A stretch of 64,000 nt of DNA from Acestrorhynchus altus. Lineage: Eukaryota > Chordata > Actinopteri > Characiformes > Acestrorhynchidae. Shown piece after piece: positions 1 through 12,060 of the stretch. Each line of letters opens with the position of its first letter. The first letter of the stretch is position 1. The DNA lies in the NCBI GenBank assembly GCA_034509495.1, contig CM067509.1, forward strand, positions 11,299,647 to 11,363,646. The letters run 5' to 3'. Both the position numbers and the translations under genes were made by a program. Below the pieces are notes generated by a model. The model searched no databases and was not told the DNA's origin. It was given only the letters and a program-made list of their open reading frames with translations.

Positions 1-3000
1 ACACAACTTCAGGAATGGAATGTCTCGTTCATCTGGCTCCCACTACCATGCTTCAGTCCAGTTTCTATAATTCCCTTCGCCATGTCATGAGCACACTGAA
101 CAGTATACAGCCTGACGAGATAACGCCTCACTACTTACTATACTGGTGTGGGTGTGCCTAAGCCAATGAATTGGGTTTGATTATTCATTGCAATGGCCCT
201 ACTACTAGCGTCACAGCACAGCACATGCTTTATGTGCCACACTGATAAATTCCAACACATGCACTGGCCCACTTCGCAAACAGCAACATTCCTGCAGAAG
301 GTTGATAAATCTTCCCCCAATGACTCCCTCCTCATTCCACTGTTTATCCTTTTGTAATTAATCAGCCATTTCCATCTTGTTGCTCATACGGATAAGAATT
401 AAGTTCTCAGCACTGTCGGTCTGAATTTCAGATCTTCACTGTGGAGAGTAATCAGGCCAGTCTGTTCACTTCTTTTCTAGCTTTGCGCATTTTGAGCTGC
501 CCAGAGCCGAAAGAACGTCAGTGAAGCACAGTTTGCTTAAACGATGATTTAATTAAAAGTATTATTAGTATGCCTAGTTTCACACTGGAATGACGCAATA
601 TCACATTCCTGAGTTTTCCCCGTCATTGCAGCACCTCTCAGTGGGATACTTGTGAGCCCTGCTCATTCACTTTGAATCTGAAAGTATGAATGAGGGTGAA
701 AAGACGGATATATTCCTACTTTTGATTCCATCTACCCGGTGCTGATCATTTTGCAGAAGGGGTGGGTGGAATACAAAGCAGAGAGCCGTATCCCCAAATG
801 CCTTTGTGTGTCTGCGGGAAGAAACCAGGTTAGCAAGGTCGTCTTGTTCTTGCATTATGCTGCCTGTCTATCTGCTGTCAAAGGGTCCATGTTTTGCGGA
901 GGTAATTTGCTTTGCTTGGAAAACGTCGTTTGGTTTGCTTTTCTATTTCTGGTTGCTTCATCTGACAAGTACAAACAATAAACTGAAGGCAACAGTCCCC
1001 ATTTCCCGGGGATACAGGAGTTTTCATGGAGGGCTGGATACCATTTCTTGTTCAGCTTGTTCATCAGCTAATTATTGTAAAGCATAGTCAAAGGTTCTAC
1101 CATGTAAAACATCTAAAGCTTTATGAATACTGCATGTATTGGAACCATGAGCCATAGCTGGATGAGCAATCAGCTGCAATTATCAGTTCCCGTTTGATGG
1201 AGGTGCTGTATTTTCACTGCTTCCATGGATTTTCTGGTTTCAGGAGCTCTTCTAGTAAAGCTTAGTCTCATATCCCAGTATGTGAAACTACGGTTTCTGC
1301 TATACGTTTATGTCTATGGTATCTTTTCTTCTTGGCAGGGTGAGCCACACCAAGATGAGCGACTATGTAAAAGATGTGCTTTTTCTTCCTGCTCCATGCT
1401 TATTTCTTGAAAATTGAGCTTACTAACCATTAGGCTAGCCATCAGCCTCCTGTAGTGCTACAGAAAGGCCTGGGGAGGCATTAAGCCTGGCTGAAAGAAG
1501 CCGTCAGTCTAGGACTGAATGGACTACAATTAAGAATAATTACAGGCAGTAAGAGGAACATCTCGCCTGCCATGCGTTTAGCACCACAGACAGTGAGAAC
1601 TCTGGTCCCTTCTGTCAACACTCCTGTCCCTCCACTCAGCATAGGGCTGGAGCTCTTTATGCTGTCATTTGCTGCTCCGGCCTGTTTACCACACCAAATC
1701 CCATAAGACACCGGAGAGAGGGAGAGAGTTGGTCTAAATTGGGGCCTTAATAACAACATTTCTGCTGTCTTGACACCAGGTATAAAAATGGGGAGAGGAA
1801 GGAAATAATGGATAACAGCAGCAGTTTGACTATTGCGTAAACTGACAGGCAGGTTATAATTGCTGGTTGTGATTGCGAAGGAAAAATCTAGAGAGAGAGG
1901 AACGAGAGAGATCCTCGTGTTCTTGGTGAAGGCCACTCTCGGCAAAAAGACTACACGATTGGACTCCTGCGATTTTCATTCTTTCCAACAGCCTCCTTTC
2001 CATTATTGCTTGAGGGGTGAGTGCTGACCGCTGCTGGCTGGTTGGCTTTTTTAGGATCAGGTGATTGCATTACCTGAGTGTGAGGTGAAGTGTGGAGACG
2101 AGACGCTCACTAATTAGCATTCATTTTGTCCACAACTCGTCTAACGTTGCCTCTCTCCTTTTTAAATTGATGAGGCCAGGGCAGGCGTGTGGCACAGACA
2201 AAACGGGCAGATAAACACGACTCCATTAACCTACCTCCAGCACCTGACACTGCTGAACAGCAAGCTAGTGAGGCCTGATTAATGAGCAGGCTTTGGAGAG
2301 GACCTCCATGCGCCTCCTATCTGCGCTATCCTCCTCTCTTTCTCAGCCCCCTTCTCCAGTCCCATCCTCGCTGATGTGGACTGTGCTGCATGGCTAAATC
2401 ATATCATTTGCTCCAAATGGGCCCAGCAGCTGACCCAGCATGGATTTCACCTTCCAACATCGATTGGAGCGCTCTCTTGTGGAGCAATTGATCAACCCGT
2501 TATCTGGGTTCAGGCCGGCATCAAATTGAAATCCACTCCTTTATTGAATTAAGAGGTGCGCTTCCCCCCCCAGTCCCGAGGGTCCGTGCGTTTGACCTGT
2601 TTTGTGTTATATTTAGTCTTGCCGCTCTATCTGGGCTAAAGCAGGTACTGCAAGGTTGTCATCCATTGTGTTTATGGTTTCTGTGACCTGTGCCACAGGT
2701 CACGTGCTCTCTGCAGACACAGCTTAATTTACTCTTGCCTGCTTCTGTCCACTTTTCACAAGCAATTTTCATTCCCACGTTTAATAGAAAAGGACCCAAA
2801 CGCCTTGAATAGGCTCAGCACACATAAAACCAAGAGGTGTAGATTTCATTTTGACACATTTTCTCTGTTTCAGTGTTCAAAGTTCATGTAACAAAAAGAA
2901 TGTGCCAATAAAAGATTACTGATTATGCTCATCTTCGACACTTAGAATGACTATAATGACATTGAAGAAAATAAAAAAAACTCTAATCTCCTGCTCACCA

Positions 3001-3428
3001 GAACTACAGTACTTGCACTTATAACGTGCAGTCATAACAGTTCTGTAATTGACTTTCCATTTACGCTTGGAAAAACTCTTGGTTTTATTAACAGTGGCTT
3101 TTATATCAAACGGTTCAACAGCTTTAGCTGTGGAGTAATACTTGGGTATTGCTGCGTACACCTGCATTTGAATAAAACCTTGTATTTAACACACCTTTCT
3201 GATGAGCTTTTTGCTCTTATGTGAGTCCTAGCCATCTTCTAGCCCCTCCACTCAACCCCCTAAAACTTTGGCGTCTTCATGTTAATCCAGTTTGCTTTTA
3301 TGTTTACTTACTGAAGCACATTACTAAAAAAAAATAATCAAATTTTTCATTTTCTTCTGACAGTGCTGTGAATGATGTTGCAGTACAAAGGTGTGATTTC
3401 AACACAACACCTTCATTCTGGAGCAAAT

Positions 3429-3759
3429 TAGGGCTGGGCGATATGGACAAAACCTTATCCTGATCAATTTTACCTGAATGGTGATATATGATAGTATGTG
3501 ATATGTGAACAAATTAGGGCACCACACAAAATCCTTCTTCCGTGTGTTTTACTCATTTTAAACATACTGAACTTTGATCATCATTTCTTCTCTATACACA
3601 CTACCTGCCCACTCATATACAGGAGAGCATGAATGGGATGGAGGGAAGCAGAGTAAAGGAGGAGCTAAGAGCAGGGGGCAGAGCAGAGTGATATTACCTC
3701 TACCCATATCTTGCTCTGTTTATAACCCAATATAAACAACTATATATCGCCCAGCCCTA
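3429..3759. mobile_element. hAT-like non-autonomous element (MITE)
   Basis: The two ends are inverted repeats: TAGGGCTGGGCGATAT on the left, and its complement (reading ATATCGCCCAGCCCTA) on the right. The flanking 8-mers GAGCAAAT (3421-3428) and TAGCAGAT (3760-3767) match at 6 of 8 positions, as expected for an old hAT 8-bp target duplication. The 331-bp interior has no transposase reading frame. A second member of the family is at 37567-37862. Confidence 0.7.
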
Positions 3760-4277
3760 TAGCAGATGTGAGACCTGTTGACCAAAGACCTGCACAACAA
3801 AATCAATTAACAATGAACTAGTTCAAATTACACAATAAATTAAACTGAATAGTAAGATGCAAATGTAACAGATTAAAGGCCTAACAGTGAAACAGTGGAA
3901 GAGCTACTGATAACAAGACAGAGCAAGACAAGTCACGGCAGAAAAGAGAATAGGTTCCAGAGTCTTTGGGTTGCTACAGAAAAGGCCTGGTAACCTTTGA
4001 AGCTCAAGGTTTGGTATTATATAATTTAGGTATCTCTACACAATCTACCTTATGTGTGAAACACAAACTGCTCTACGTTTAATATTTTAATTTTGCGTGG
4101 CATAAAATTCAGAATATTATCTACAATACATAGTGGATTACATATTAAATCTGGAGCCATTTCACATTGGCCAATGAATGTTAGCACCCACACCAATGAC
4201 AATGAGTCCTTTTCAATCATTTACTCACTTTATTGAGGCGAGGCCACAATTATGACTCATGAATGTGACCGCATGTA

Positions 4278-4791
4278 CAGGGGTTGGACAATGAGACTGA
4301 AACACCTGTCATTGTAGTGTGGGAGGTTTCATGGCTAAATTGGAGCAGCCTGGTGGCCAATCTTCATTAATGGCACATTGCACCAGTAAGAGCAGAGTGT
4401 GAAGGTTCAATTAGCAGGTAAGAGCACAGTTTTGCTCAAAATATTGCAATGTACACAACATTATGGGGGACATACCAGAGTGTTGGTCACAGATGCGCCA
4501 GAAAGACGTGCACCAAGACAGCAAGTCTTTGTGATGTATCAAGAGTCACGGTATTTAGGGTAATGTCAGCACCACCAAGAAGGACCAACCACATCCAACA
4601 GGATTAACTGTGGACGCAAGAGGAAGCTGTTTTAAGGGGATGTTCGGGTGTTAACCTGGATTGTATCCAAAAAATATCATTCCCAAGAAGAATTGACGCT
4701 GTATTGGCCACAAAAGGAGGCCGTAGTACACCATACTAATACATTATTGTGGTCTAAAACCAGGTGTTTTGGTTTCATTGTCCAACCCCTG
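4278..4791. mobile_element. Tc1-like element, internally deleted
   Basis: The terminal inverted repeats begin CAGGGGTTGGACAATGA on both ends and extend about 31 bp with few mismatches. TA dinucleotides flank both sides (4276-4277 and 4792-4793), the Tc1/mariner target duplication. The 514-bp length is far below the ~1.3-1.6 kb of autonomous Tc1 elements. The interior resembles the two ends of a Tc1-like fish transposon joined after loss of the middle, and no transposase frame remains. Confidence 0.85.
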
Positions 4792-5394
4792 TAGTCACCT
4801 CTATCTTCTTTGATCTTTTCTCAGTTCATTTTTCAGCCCCTAACGGTGCATTAAAGCCATTCTGTTGTTGTACTTGATGTGAATTGATTTGTGAACATCA
4901 CATATTGCAAGACCCTACACTTAACCTCTTTTAAAATGTATAATAGGCAGGTGAAGGGCCATGAGCATCTTATGCACTGGATAAAAGACAGAATAAAACG
5001 TCAGAATATCAGTTTACTGATCTCTCTAGAATCGAGATTTGAATAAGATGTACATCATTATCTACTTTTGTCCATATTGTCCAAGTTTTCTGTAGACATT
5101 TTTTAACTAAACATAAAACACATCTTTCCTATTTAACAACCAAAAGGCCTCACAACTCCCTGATAAGAGATAAAAAATTACACTCTTACTTGAGAATAAC
5201 TGGAAGGACAATCCATTCTTCACTGAGATCTGCACCCATAATACCTTTATCTGTACTTTCCCAAATACTTGTCCTTATCTCTGTGAAAAATGCATGAGGA
5301 CAAGCGTTGTTTACACTGTTTTAAATTGTTTACAACTGTGTTCTCAACCTACTGAATGGAGTTACTGCTATTAATGTCTCTTTCTGTGTTTCAG

Positions 5395-5510
5395 AGCTGT
5401 CCTGGTTAAACTGGTGTCTGACAGGATCCTGCCTCTTCAGCCTTCTCCTCGTCCTCTTCTTCAGGGAATCCTACGACCGCCTTTATCTGGACGTCTTTGT
5501 GTCAGTCTGA
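5395..5510 (+). CDS. slc49a4: slc49a4 (dirc2) terminal coding exon
   Basis: This is the last coding exon of solute carrier family 49 member 4, a 12-helix major-facilitator-type transporter of endolysosomal membranes. A pyrimidine-rich tract ends in TTTCAG at 5394. The exon opens with the last two bases of a split codon and reads 37 residues to TGA at 5508-5510. The frame begins LSWLNWCLTGSC, continues through a hydrophobic leucine-rich stretch (the end of the last transmembrane helix) and closes FFRESYDRLYLDVFVSV, nearly identical to the human SLC49A4 C-terminus as I remember it. The tail carries the short cytosolic ESYDRLYLD motif. Upstream exons are outside the window. The next gene, sema5b, is convergent, an order also found in human. 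Confidence 0.93.
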
Positions 5511-7030
5511 TTGCACACACCACGCCTCTTTCTAACCAGGAAAAAGACGAAGCTCTGCTGGCACCAACTTGCACAAATACACAGAACTAGAACCTGGGAT
5601 GTTCAGCATTGTTCTCTCTGTTGTACTGAACTTGTAGTTGTTAAAGGTGCACAATGGTGCATTGTTCTAGAATTTTAATCCACAACAGGACATGGCATAA
5701 GCTGGTAGTGTTCTAGATATTATGGTCTTTGAATGCATCCCCTTTGGATGTTTTTTTTTTATCTTTCAGATGATGTAATGTGTTTATGAAGACTTGACTC
5801 GACTCCTGTTGGGTGGTGTATGAAGATGCCCCTTGCAGTACCATGTCAATGGTCCTTCCATATATACGTTAAGTAGAAACGTTGAGGACCATTGGTAGTC
5901 TTGTTCAATCTACTGTCTAGCACAAGTGGTGTGGTGCTATACAAATAAGGGACACCTTAACATTTTAGCATTTATATGAAACCATGAACAAGCAAATCGT
6001 GAAGGGGATTAGTGCTTTAAACGACCCGTGATGGTACCGGTGATTAAGTGGCATATGGATTCCTCTTTTTTAGTCTTTTTTTTTTTCTTCAGTGCTTATT
6101 ATTATGCAAACAATGATTTTAGCCTTCAACATCAGCTCCCTATGGGTTTCAGACTGCACCTCCGTTTCAAAGGCTTTGATGGAATGGAGCCTCTTCAAAG
6201 AAGCCTGAAGTGGGAGCAGTTGCCTTGAGGTAGCTTTTGGGCCTTTGATTGGGTCATGGGCTTTCTGTCCCTGAACTTATTAATATGTATGGAGGAAGCG
6301 ATTTGAGGTTGTGCCATTTCTTGTGATTATAGGTCCCAATTTTACAGTTGCAGCATGCAGATTATAGTTGTCATTTGTACAGGCATTTCAGGAGTTAACC
6401 ATTTTTACAGTTGTAGCATTGGGGTTTATAAAATCAGCATGTTTCAAAAGGTTTTAGGTATAATTTATGCATTTTTTTATATTTATTTGAGGGATCAAAA
6501 CACTAACAGATTTTAAGAGACTGTTAACATATTGTGTATGTCGTTGAATCGGATTCAGCACTTGGGGAGGCCATTTTAAATTGGGACTGTCGGTACACAA
6601 GCAGATGTTTCTGGGTTAAAGGGATGGTTGTCAAAAAATGCTGACGTGGCCAACAATGACTAATAGCTTGGCTTCTTAGCATTTTTTATTTTTGTTTGTT
6701 TGTTGATTTGTGTTCCTAAAGTTCTCTGATTTTGTAATGGTTGTCATTTGTTGGTAGTAGTTTTCCTTTGGTATTTATTTTCTAATGTAGCCCATATTCA
6801 TCTCAGTTGTTAGTTTAATACGAGGAGATGGTCATAGCTGACAGCAGGCTGCTGTAGATGTAAGACTGTCTGTACACCAGCAGATGTCTTTTGGTTGAAG
6901 GATTGATTGTCAAAGAATGCTAACCTGGCCAGAAATGATCGGTTCACATGCTCTTTGTTTTCCCCCTCAAATGCTCACTGACTCCTATTAGTCAATTATC
7001 CTTTATTAATAAAATGAGTATTTTTGGTAG
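5511..7030 (+). other. slc49a4: slc49a4 3' untranslated region (end uncertain)
   Basis: Sequence after the slc49a4 stop is AT-rich with no coding signature. The first canonical AATAAA that I found is at 7008-7013, so a UTR of about 1.5 kb is plausible. Its second half lies in a diverged tandem duplication (6583-7115). The transcript end is inference only. Confidence 0.45.
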
Positions 7031-7115
7031 ATATTTCCGTTACGGTAGCCTCTCATTTCTAATGTAGCCCGTGCTCTCATCTGTGATTAGAGCTGAATAT
7101 GGAGAGATGATCATA
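6583..7115 (+). repeat. diverged tandem duplication, two ~270-bp units
   Basis: Unit 1 (about 6583-6855) and unit 2 (about 6860-7115) share an ordered series of matches. Both contain TACAC(A/C)AGCAGATGT, then TTGTCAAA(A/G)AATGCTRAC, then TGGCCA(A/G), and later TTTCTAATGTAGCCC followed by GGAGATG(G/A)TCATAGCTGA. The middle parts have drifted. The AATAAA at 7008 occurs only in unit 2. Confidence 0.75.
7008..7013 (+). promoter_or_regulatory. slc49a4: candidate polyadenylation signal of slc49a4
   Basis: AATAAA hexamer about 1.5 kb after the slc49a4 stop codon, followed by T-rich sequence and TG-containing sequence. It is the first canonical hexamer noticed downstream, and cleavage has not been shown. 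Confidence 0.35.
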
Positions 7116-8295
7116 GCTGACCAGTTTGTTGAACTTTGGCGTGCAGTCAGTCCTCTGCAATTTAACCTGGTCCACTCACTGCCAAGCTGTTCCTGGCAGC
7201 TTTCCCACAATGAACCCTTATTCCTGAGAATATGACTACAGATGATTTGACAGTTAGGAGAGCTATCTAAGTCTACTGAAGGAAGACTTAGTGTAAGGTC
7301 CCTGGGCTTCAGTTTAAAGCAAACCTCCAAAGAAGGCAAGGGCAAGCTGTGAACAGAGAAGATACCATAACTCAGAAAATCTTCTGTGGAACCAAATAAG
7401 AGGATCTACTGTGGGTATTGGTGGACCTTATGGTCTGATTTACAGTTTACATTGGTGTAAAAAAAACATTGGACATTCAGAGGTCAAATGGTATCTCGGA
7501 ATGTTTTGAGACCCTATTTCTTCTAGCAGTCCTTGTCTATTCTGCTGTGCCACTGAGGACTTTAAGAAAAAGCACAGCTCTGGACCTCTTCTGGACAAGC
7601 CTGCATGTGTTTTGTGGTTCCTTTCTTTATACAAAAGGGTTCTGTCCTAACGGTTGTGAATAATTGCCTTAATTAACAGTGACCTGTGCAATTGTTTCCC
7701 TCTTTCACTCACCACTGTGATGAATTCTGTGACTTCTGTGCAAAACTGAAATTGGGAGACGTTTCTCGTAATGATAATTAGAGGGATTTCTTAGGATCAG
7801 GTTGTTCTTGTCTGTACGTTCTAAAATCTGTGTTAGTGATTTTCAGCACCTTATTAAAATTGGTTTTGAACTTATAAGGCTTGTTTGCTTTGTTAACACA
7901 AAAACAAAGGCAGTAAACGTCTAGGTCATCTTCTATTGCTCTACTCGTCCACCAACTTTACATCCCTGCAGTCCAGACATCAGCCTTAGAGCAACCACAC
8001 CATGGTCTGAGCCCTTCTTCTTCTGCTGTTTCTCTGCCATCTCTATTTTTGTGTACAATGCATTCAATTCCACACACCCCATGTTCCTCCTTTTCCACCT
8101 GTGCACGAACAGGAACGCCCCCTGCTGGAATAGGGTCAAGATGTTTTTGTTTTTATCCCCAATTTACAGCGTCAAGGCTATGTATGAATGCCAGACTTTT
8201 TCTAGTGTGCAGACTGGAGAGCTAATGGACAGCGAGGATAAATGTGTTAAACCAAAAGTTTAATTAATTGAAATCCTGCACATTTCAATTACACG

Positions 8296-8545
8296 TGGTC
8301 TGACCTTTTCCTCCAGGGGCCTGGGGTTGTAGCTTCAATCCCACCATGTTCACTGTCTGTGAGGAGTTTTGTGTTTTTTCCCCACAGGGTTGCTCCACGT
8401 ACTCTGGTTTCCTCCAGCCTCTCACAGTGTGTGTGGTATCCCGCGATGGACTGGCACCCTTGCCAGGGGGTATTCACGCCGTGCACCCGATGACTCGACG
8501 TGGACTAAGGATCAACTGTGGCCCTATTCAGGAAGAAGTGGATAA
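8296..8545 (+). repeat. teleost interspersed repeat (SINE/LINE-tail type)
   Basis: The series GGCCTGGGGTTGTAGCTTCA, CTGTCTGTGAGGAGTTTTGT, TTTCCTCCAGCCTCTCACAG, CGATGGACTGGCACCCTTGC and GGGGGTATTCACGCC matches a very common fish interspersed repeat known to me from many genomes. A degenerate copy in the other orientation lies at about 20600-20790. Class is uncertain. Confidence 0.6.
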
Positions 8546-9381
8546 GATCATGACTGACTAGCTGACTGACATTCTGAGCTCTTACAGTGAAAGAAAAATG
8601 TGAGGCTATCATACGGTTACAGAAATATTTAAGAACTTTGTTTTTAGAAATGAACTTTTCTTGTGGAGACTTTTTTCCTAGTCATTTTTAGAAACAACAT
8701 TTAATCAATTCACCATTTTTATGTAAACGGGGGATCAATTAAACTAGACCCCCACAGTTGCTTACTGCCAGGCCTGTTGAATGAAAACATAACTCAAATA
8801 TCTTTTTCAGCGGTGTGAAGTGAAACGTCCCAACCTAACAAAAAGCAAGCTATGCGATGATCCAAAAAAAAAATAAATAAATAAAATAAATAGAAGTTAT
8901 TGAAATATTTCTGAAATATCCATCTGCAGAGGATTATACCGTTATTTCTATCACTCTGGGACTCCAGCAAGCCATAACAAGAGCTTCTCTCCAACAGTGA
9001 GAGCTTTAGATGGAACAGTAGGGGATCTTCAGTGATTGTGTTTGCAGCAGGAGGATAAAGTCACGTAACGTGGTTACACTGCCATCATAGCACCTTTAAC
9101 ACATCACAGTCACTGGCTAGGGACGAGTCGATCAACTTCTTTAAGCTCCTCTAAATGAAACCAACATGTGTGAGCTCATTGTACTGGAGCCTTTAAACAT
9201 GCCATGACCTTCCCCACCCCTTCAAGTATGAGGTCATGGATGAGCGTAGAATTGTGTTGTAAACCCCTGGAGTCAGTGAAAGTGTGCTGGAAGTCGGCTG
9301 TGTGTCTAGTATGAACAGAATTACTGTGTGCATTAATCTATGCTTTTAAAAAGGTTACGTTTTAAGATATACATCCCTATA

Positions 9382-9808
9382 TACACCAGTCAGCCATAAC
9401 ATTGTTTCTACTCTCATTATCCGTTTTATCAGCTCTAGTGACCACACAGAAGTGCTTTGTAGTTCTATAATTACAGACTGTAGTCCATCTGATTCTCTGC
9501 ATTACTTTGTTATCCTCCTTTCGTCCTGATCTTCAATGGTCAGAACCTCACAGGACCACCAAAGAATATGTAATATGTGGGTGGTGGGTCATTTTCAGCA
9601 CTGTAGTGACACTGTGTTTTTCATCGTCCAGTCCTTCATCAGTGCTCATAGGACGCTGCTGGTTGGATATTTATGGTTTCTGACACAGAGGGGGTTAAAC
9701 ACTCCAGCAGCACTTCTGTGTCCACTCAAAGCAGCACAACACACACTAACACACCACTGTGTTAGTGTTACTGCAGTGCTGTGAATGAATCACCACCCCT
9801 GTAATAGC
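9382..9808. mobile_element. palindromic-family element, copy 1
   Basis: It starts TACACCAGTCAGCCATAACA and contains TTTTATCAGCTC, GACTGTAGTCCATCTG and TCAATGGTCAGAACC, then the second-arm motifs TTAAACACTCCAGCAG and TTACTGCAGTGCTGTGAAT. These blocks mark a foldback element abundant in otophysan fish. The second arm is incomplete, and an AT microsatellite abuts it. Confidence 0.7.

Positions 9809-9813
<5 letters not shown>

Positions 9814-9861
<48 letters not shown>
9814..9861. repeat. (AT)n microsatellite
   Basis: About 24 uninterrupted AT units at the decayed right edge of the palindromic element. Confidence 0.95.
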
Positions 9862-9863
<2 letters not shown>

Positions 9864-11078
9864 TTGTTTATGTCATTGAAGGCAGACAATTGTCTTTTGC
9901 TTGTTTTTGTTTGTTTTGCAGTTACTAAAGGAATGATGTTGAAGATGAATTAAAAATGAGTTTTAAGTTTGTTCAAATTGAAGGTTTTACAAGGCAAAGC
10001 ACAGGCTTGCCGTGACCCTTTGCATGTTGCATTGGTGGTAATTTTACTTGTTGACAACAGAGCTGAACTGTCTTTAAACAAGCACTTTCATTCAACGACG
10101 AGCAATTTGGTCAAATGTTCCGCTTTGTTCTCTGATCACGCGCACTCTGTTCTGACATGCCTCGTATGATGAATGCCATAAACACATGCTGATGGAAATA
10201 AGACTCACTGTCAGTCTGGTTGACATTTTTATACCCTTTGATTTCTTTTTACTTTCAGTCTTCACTTCAAATTCTCCCTCCACTCTTCTTTCAGGCGTCT
10301 GTTCTTAGCAAGAACTCTGAGGACTGAAAGTTGAACAACCTGTATTTATGAAAAATGTCTCCTGGTTTTTACAGCCTAATTTAACCAAACTGCAGACACA
10401 CTTTTTTAGATTGCTCACCTGACAGATATTAAAGCATAGTAACATGCCAAGGCAGAAGGAGAAGCAAGAATACAGCAATATTTTTCCATTAAGTCCAGAG
10501 AAAGAACCTTCAGTACTGGCCAGTGGGTGAAATTTTCCCATGTTTTTTTCTGTTTTTTTTTTTTTTAATTGTATATTAAACTGCTGCATCTCAAGGAATT
10601 AGAATCGTGTGTTTTATAAGTGAACATAAAAAAAACAAACTGTCATAATAGAAAACATACCTACTCGTTGCACATTGTGGTGGAGAAAACACAAGGCCCT
10701 CACTTTTAGGCAAGCGCCTCTAGCAGCCCAGTGGGGTTTAGTCTTTATTTTTCCATTACACATGATCAGCATGGCTTATATCTCATGAAAATCAAATCAT
10801 CTCTGGTTCAGCTTGATACTGGAATGCTGCAGTTGTAGCCCCTTTCGTAGAGATGCCTGTGCCTGATGGTTCTTCTGGACAACTGACAGGTCAGCAGTCT
10901 ACCCCATGTCTGTAGTTGTGTGTATTAAACTAGACACAGTATGTTGTGCTGTTTGAATAGTATTTTACTCAAATTAAACATTCAAATAATTTGAGAGACT
11001 GGCTTTCTGACTGAGGTTTATAAAGAACTAAAAAAATACTGTAAATGTTCATATATTTATCCACGTTCTTGTGCACAG

Positions 11079-11118
11079 GGAAGTTTGTCCTCTGCGTCTT
11101 ACCCATCCACGCAGTGAA

Positions 11119-11146
<28 letters not shown>
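11079..11146 (-). mobile_element. tRNA-derived SINE, truncated copy, with (CA)n
   Basis: GGGAAGTTTGTCCTCTGCGT followed by CCCATCCACGCAGTGAAAC and a CA run matches the distal part of the SINE at 45851-46049. The tRNA-like head is missing. The CA run (11118-11146) is the expanded internal repeat typical of this family. Confidence 0.6.
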
Positions 11147-11150
<4 letters not shown>

Positions 11151-11594
11151 TATTATTTTAAAAATACATAATATATACATAAACTCCATCATGATATTCC
11201 ACTTCAGATGCATTAGTATGTCAGAAAGTGCGTCGACTGGCAGTTCTACCGGCAATGCTTTACAACAGAGATTATTAGTTGGCATCGCACGGCAGCTTAT
11301 GCATGCCATCTATTTTCCTTAACCGCATACTGTATTCATGAAGAAAAGAGAAAAAACAAGAGAAAAGACATCAAATGCAGTACATTTCCATTTTTCTCCT
11401 TAATGCCACACTATGTCAGTCTTTGCTGCTATTCTTGGCTTCTGTTACTCCTCTGTGTATTCCATTGCATTAGCATTCTCAGCTGGAGTCTCAGAGATGC
11501 TGCATGGGGGTAAACATGTTTGCATTACACTGGTTGGCTGGCAGGAATGTGTGTTTACATGCTCTCTATATCATCCCTTTCTATCTCCCTACAG

Positions 11595-11681
11595 CCTCCG
11601 AGAAACCGGATCACACTGATCAAGTCCGAGACAGTACAGCTAGAACAGTCAGGAGTCCCGATCAACACTGCCGCTGCTTAA
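11595..11681 (+). other. possible orphan terminal exon or chance open segment
   Basis: A pyrimidine-rich tract ends in CCCTACAG at 11594. The first frame after it reads 28 codons, starting PPRNRITLIKSETVQL and ending GVPINTAAA, then TAA at 11679-11681. A second frame is open to about 11698. I recognise no protein and see no partner exon nearby. It could be an exon of an undescribed transcript, part of a conserved non-coding block, or chance. Confidence 0.2.
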
Positions 11682-12060
11682 TGAGAGCCGTCCTCTAGGA
11701 GAGCATGTGTGGATGATGTTCATGACTTCCACCCATCACCCTGAACCTTCTCATTGCCTTTCATTCTGAACAGGAAAAGGGAGGGGAAACAAGCAGGCAG
11801 CAGGGTCGGATTCACTTGTTCAGCGCTAATGCAGGGAGACGTGGCCTAACCAAAAGCAGCACGTCCCACAGCAATTATATGATCCAGACAGGAGGAAATG
11901 ACATGGCTGGCAGGGTAGCTCAGTCTTTGATCATACAGGCATTTCATTTAAATCACAGCACACCTTCCTCCACCAGTCATGCTCTGCTGCTGTGGGCGAC
12001 TTGGTGGAACAAGACTCGGATGGGCATTGGCAGCACATACCTCCGTTAAACTGTATTAAA
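11682..12060. other. repeat-poor stretch, possible conserved non-coding element
   Basis: No repeats of the families seen elsewhere and a balanced composition. It contains AT-rich homeodomain-like cores such as CATTTCATTTAAATCACAGC. Function is not shown, and conservation cannot be tested here. Confidence 0.25.

Larger units (their letters stand above)
1..5394 (+). other. slc49a4: last intron of slc49a4 (3' part)
   Basis: Non-coding sequence running from the window edge to the acceptor AG at 5393-5394. I looked for the preceding slc49a4 exon, which should encode the transmembrane stretch ending in a His-Thr-Glu-type motif, and did not see it, so that exon probably lies left of base 1. The stretch holds a hAT-like MITE (3429-3759) and a Tc1-like element (4278-4791). 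A GC-richer, repeat-poor block around 2030-2700 could be a conserved non-coding element. Open frames here, including 154 codons on the minus strand at 1481-1945, have no recognisable protein features. Confidence 0.7.
7116..11078. other. intergenic, no gene seen
   Basis: No exon with convincing splice borders and protein similarity was found. The stretch contains an interspersed repeat at 8296-8545, a palindromic-family element at 9382-9808 and an AT microsatellite at 9814-9861. The remainder is AT-rich unique-looking sequence. Confidence 0.6.

Noticed and set aside
1481..1945. 154-codon open frame on the minus strand
   Set aside because: It lies in an slc49a4 intron, has low-complexity serine/leucine composition, no domain and no splice or promoter context.
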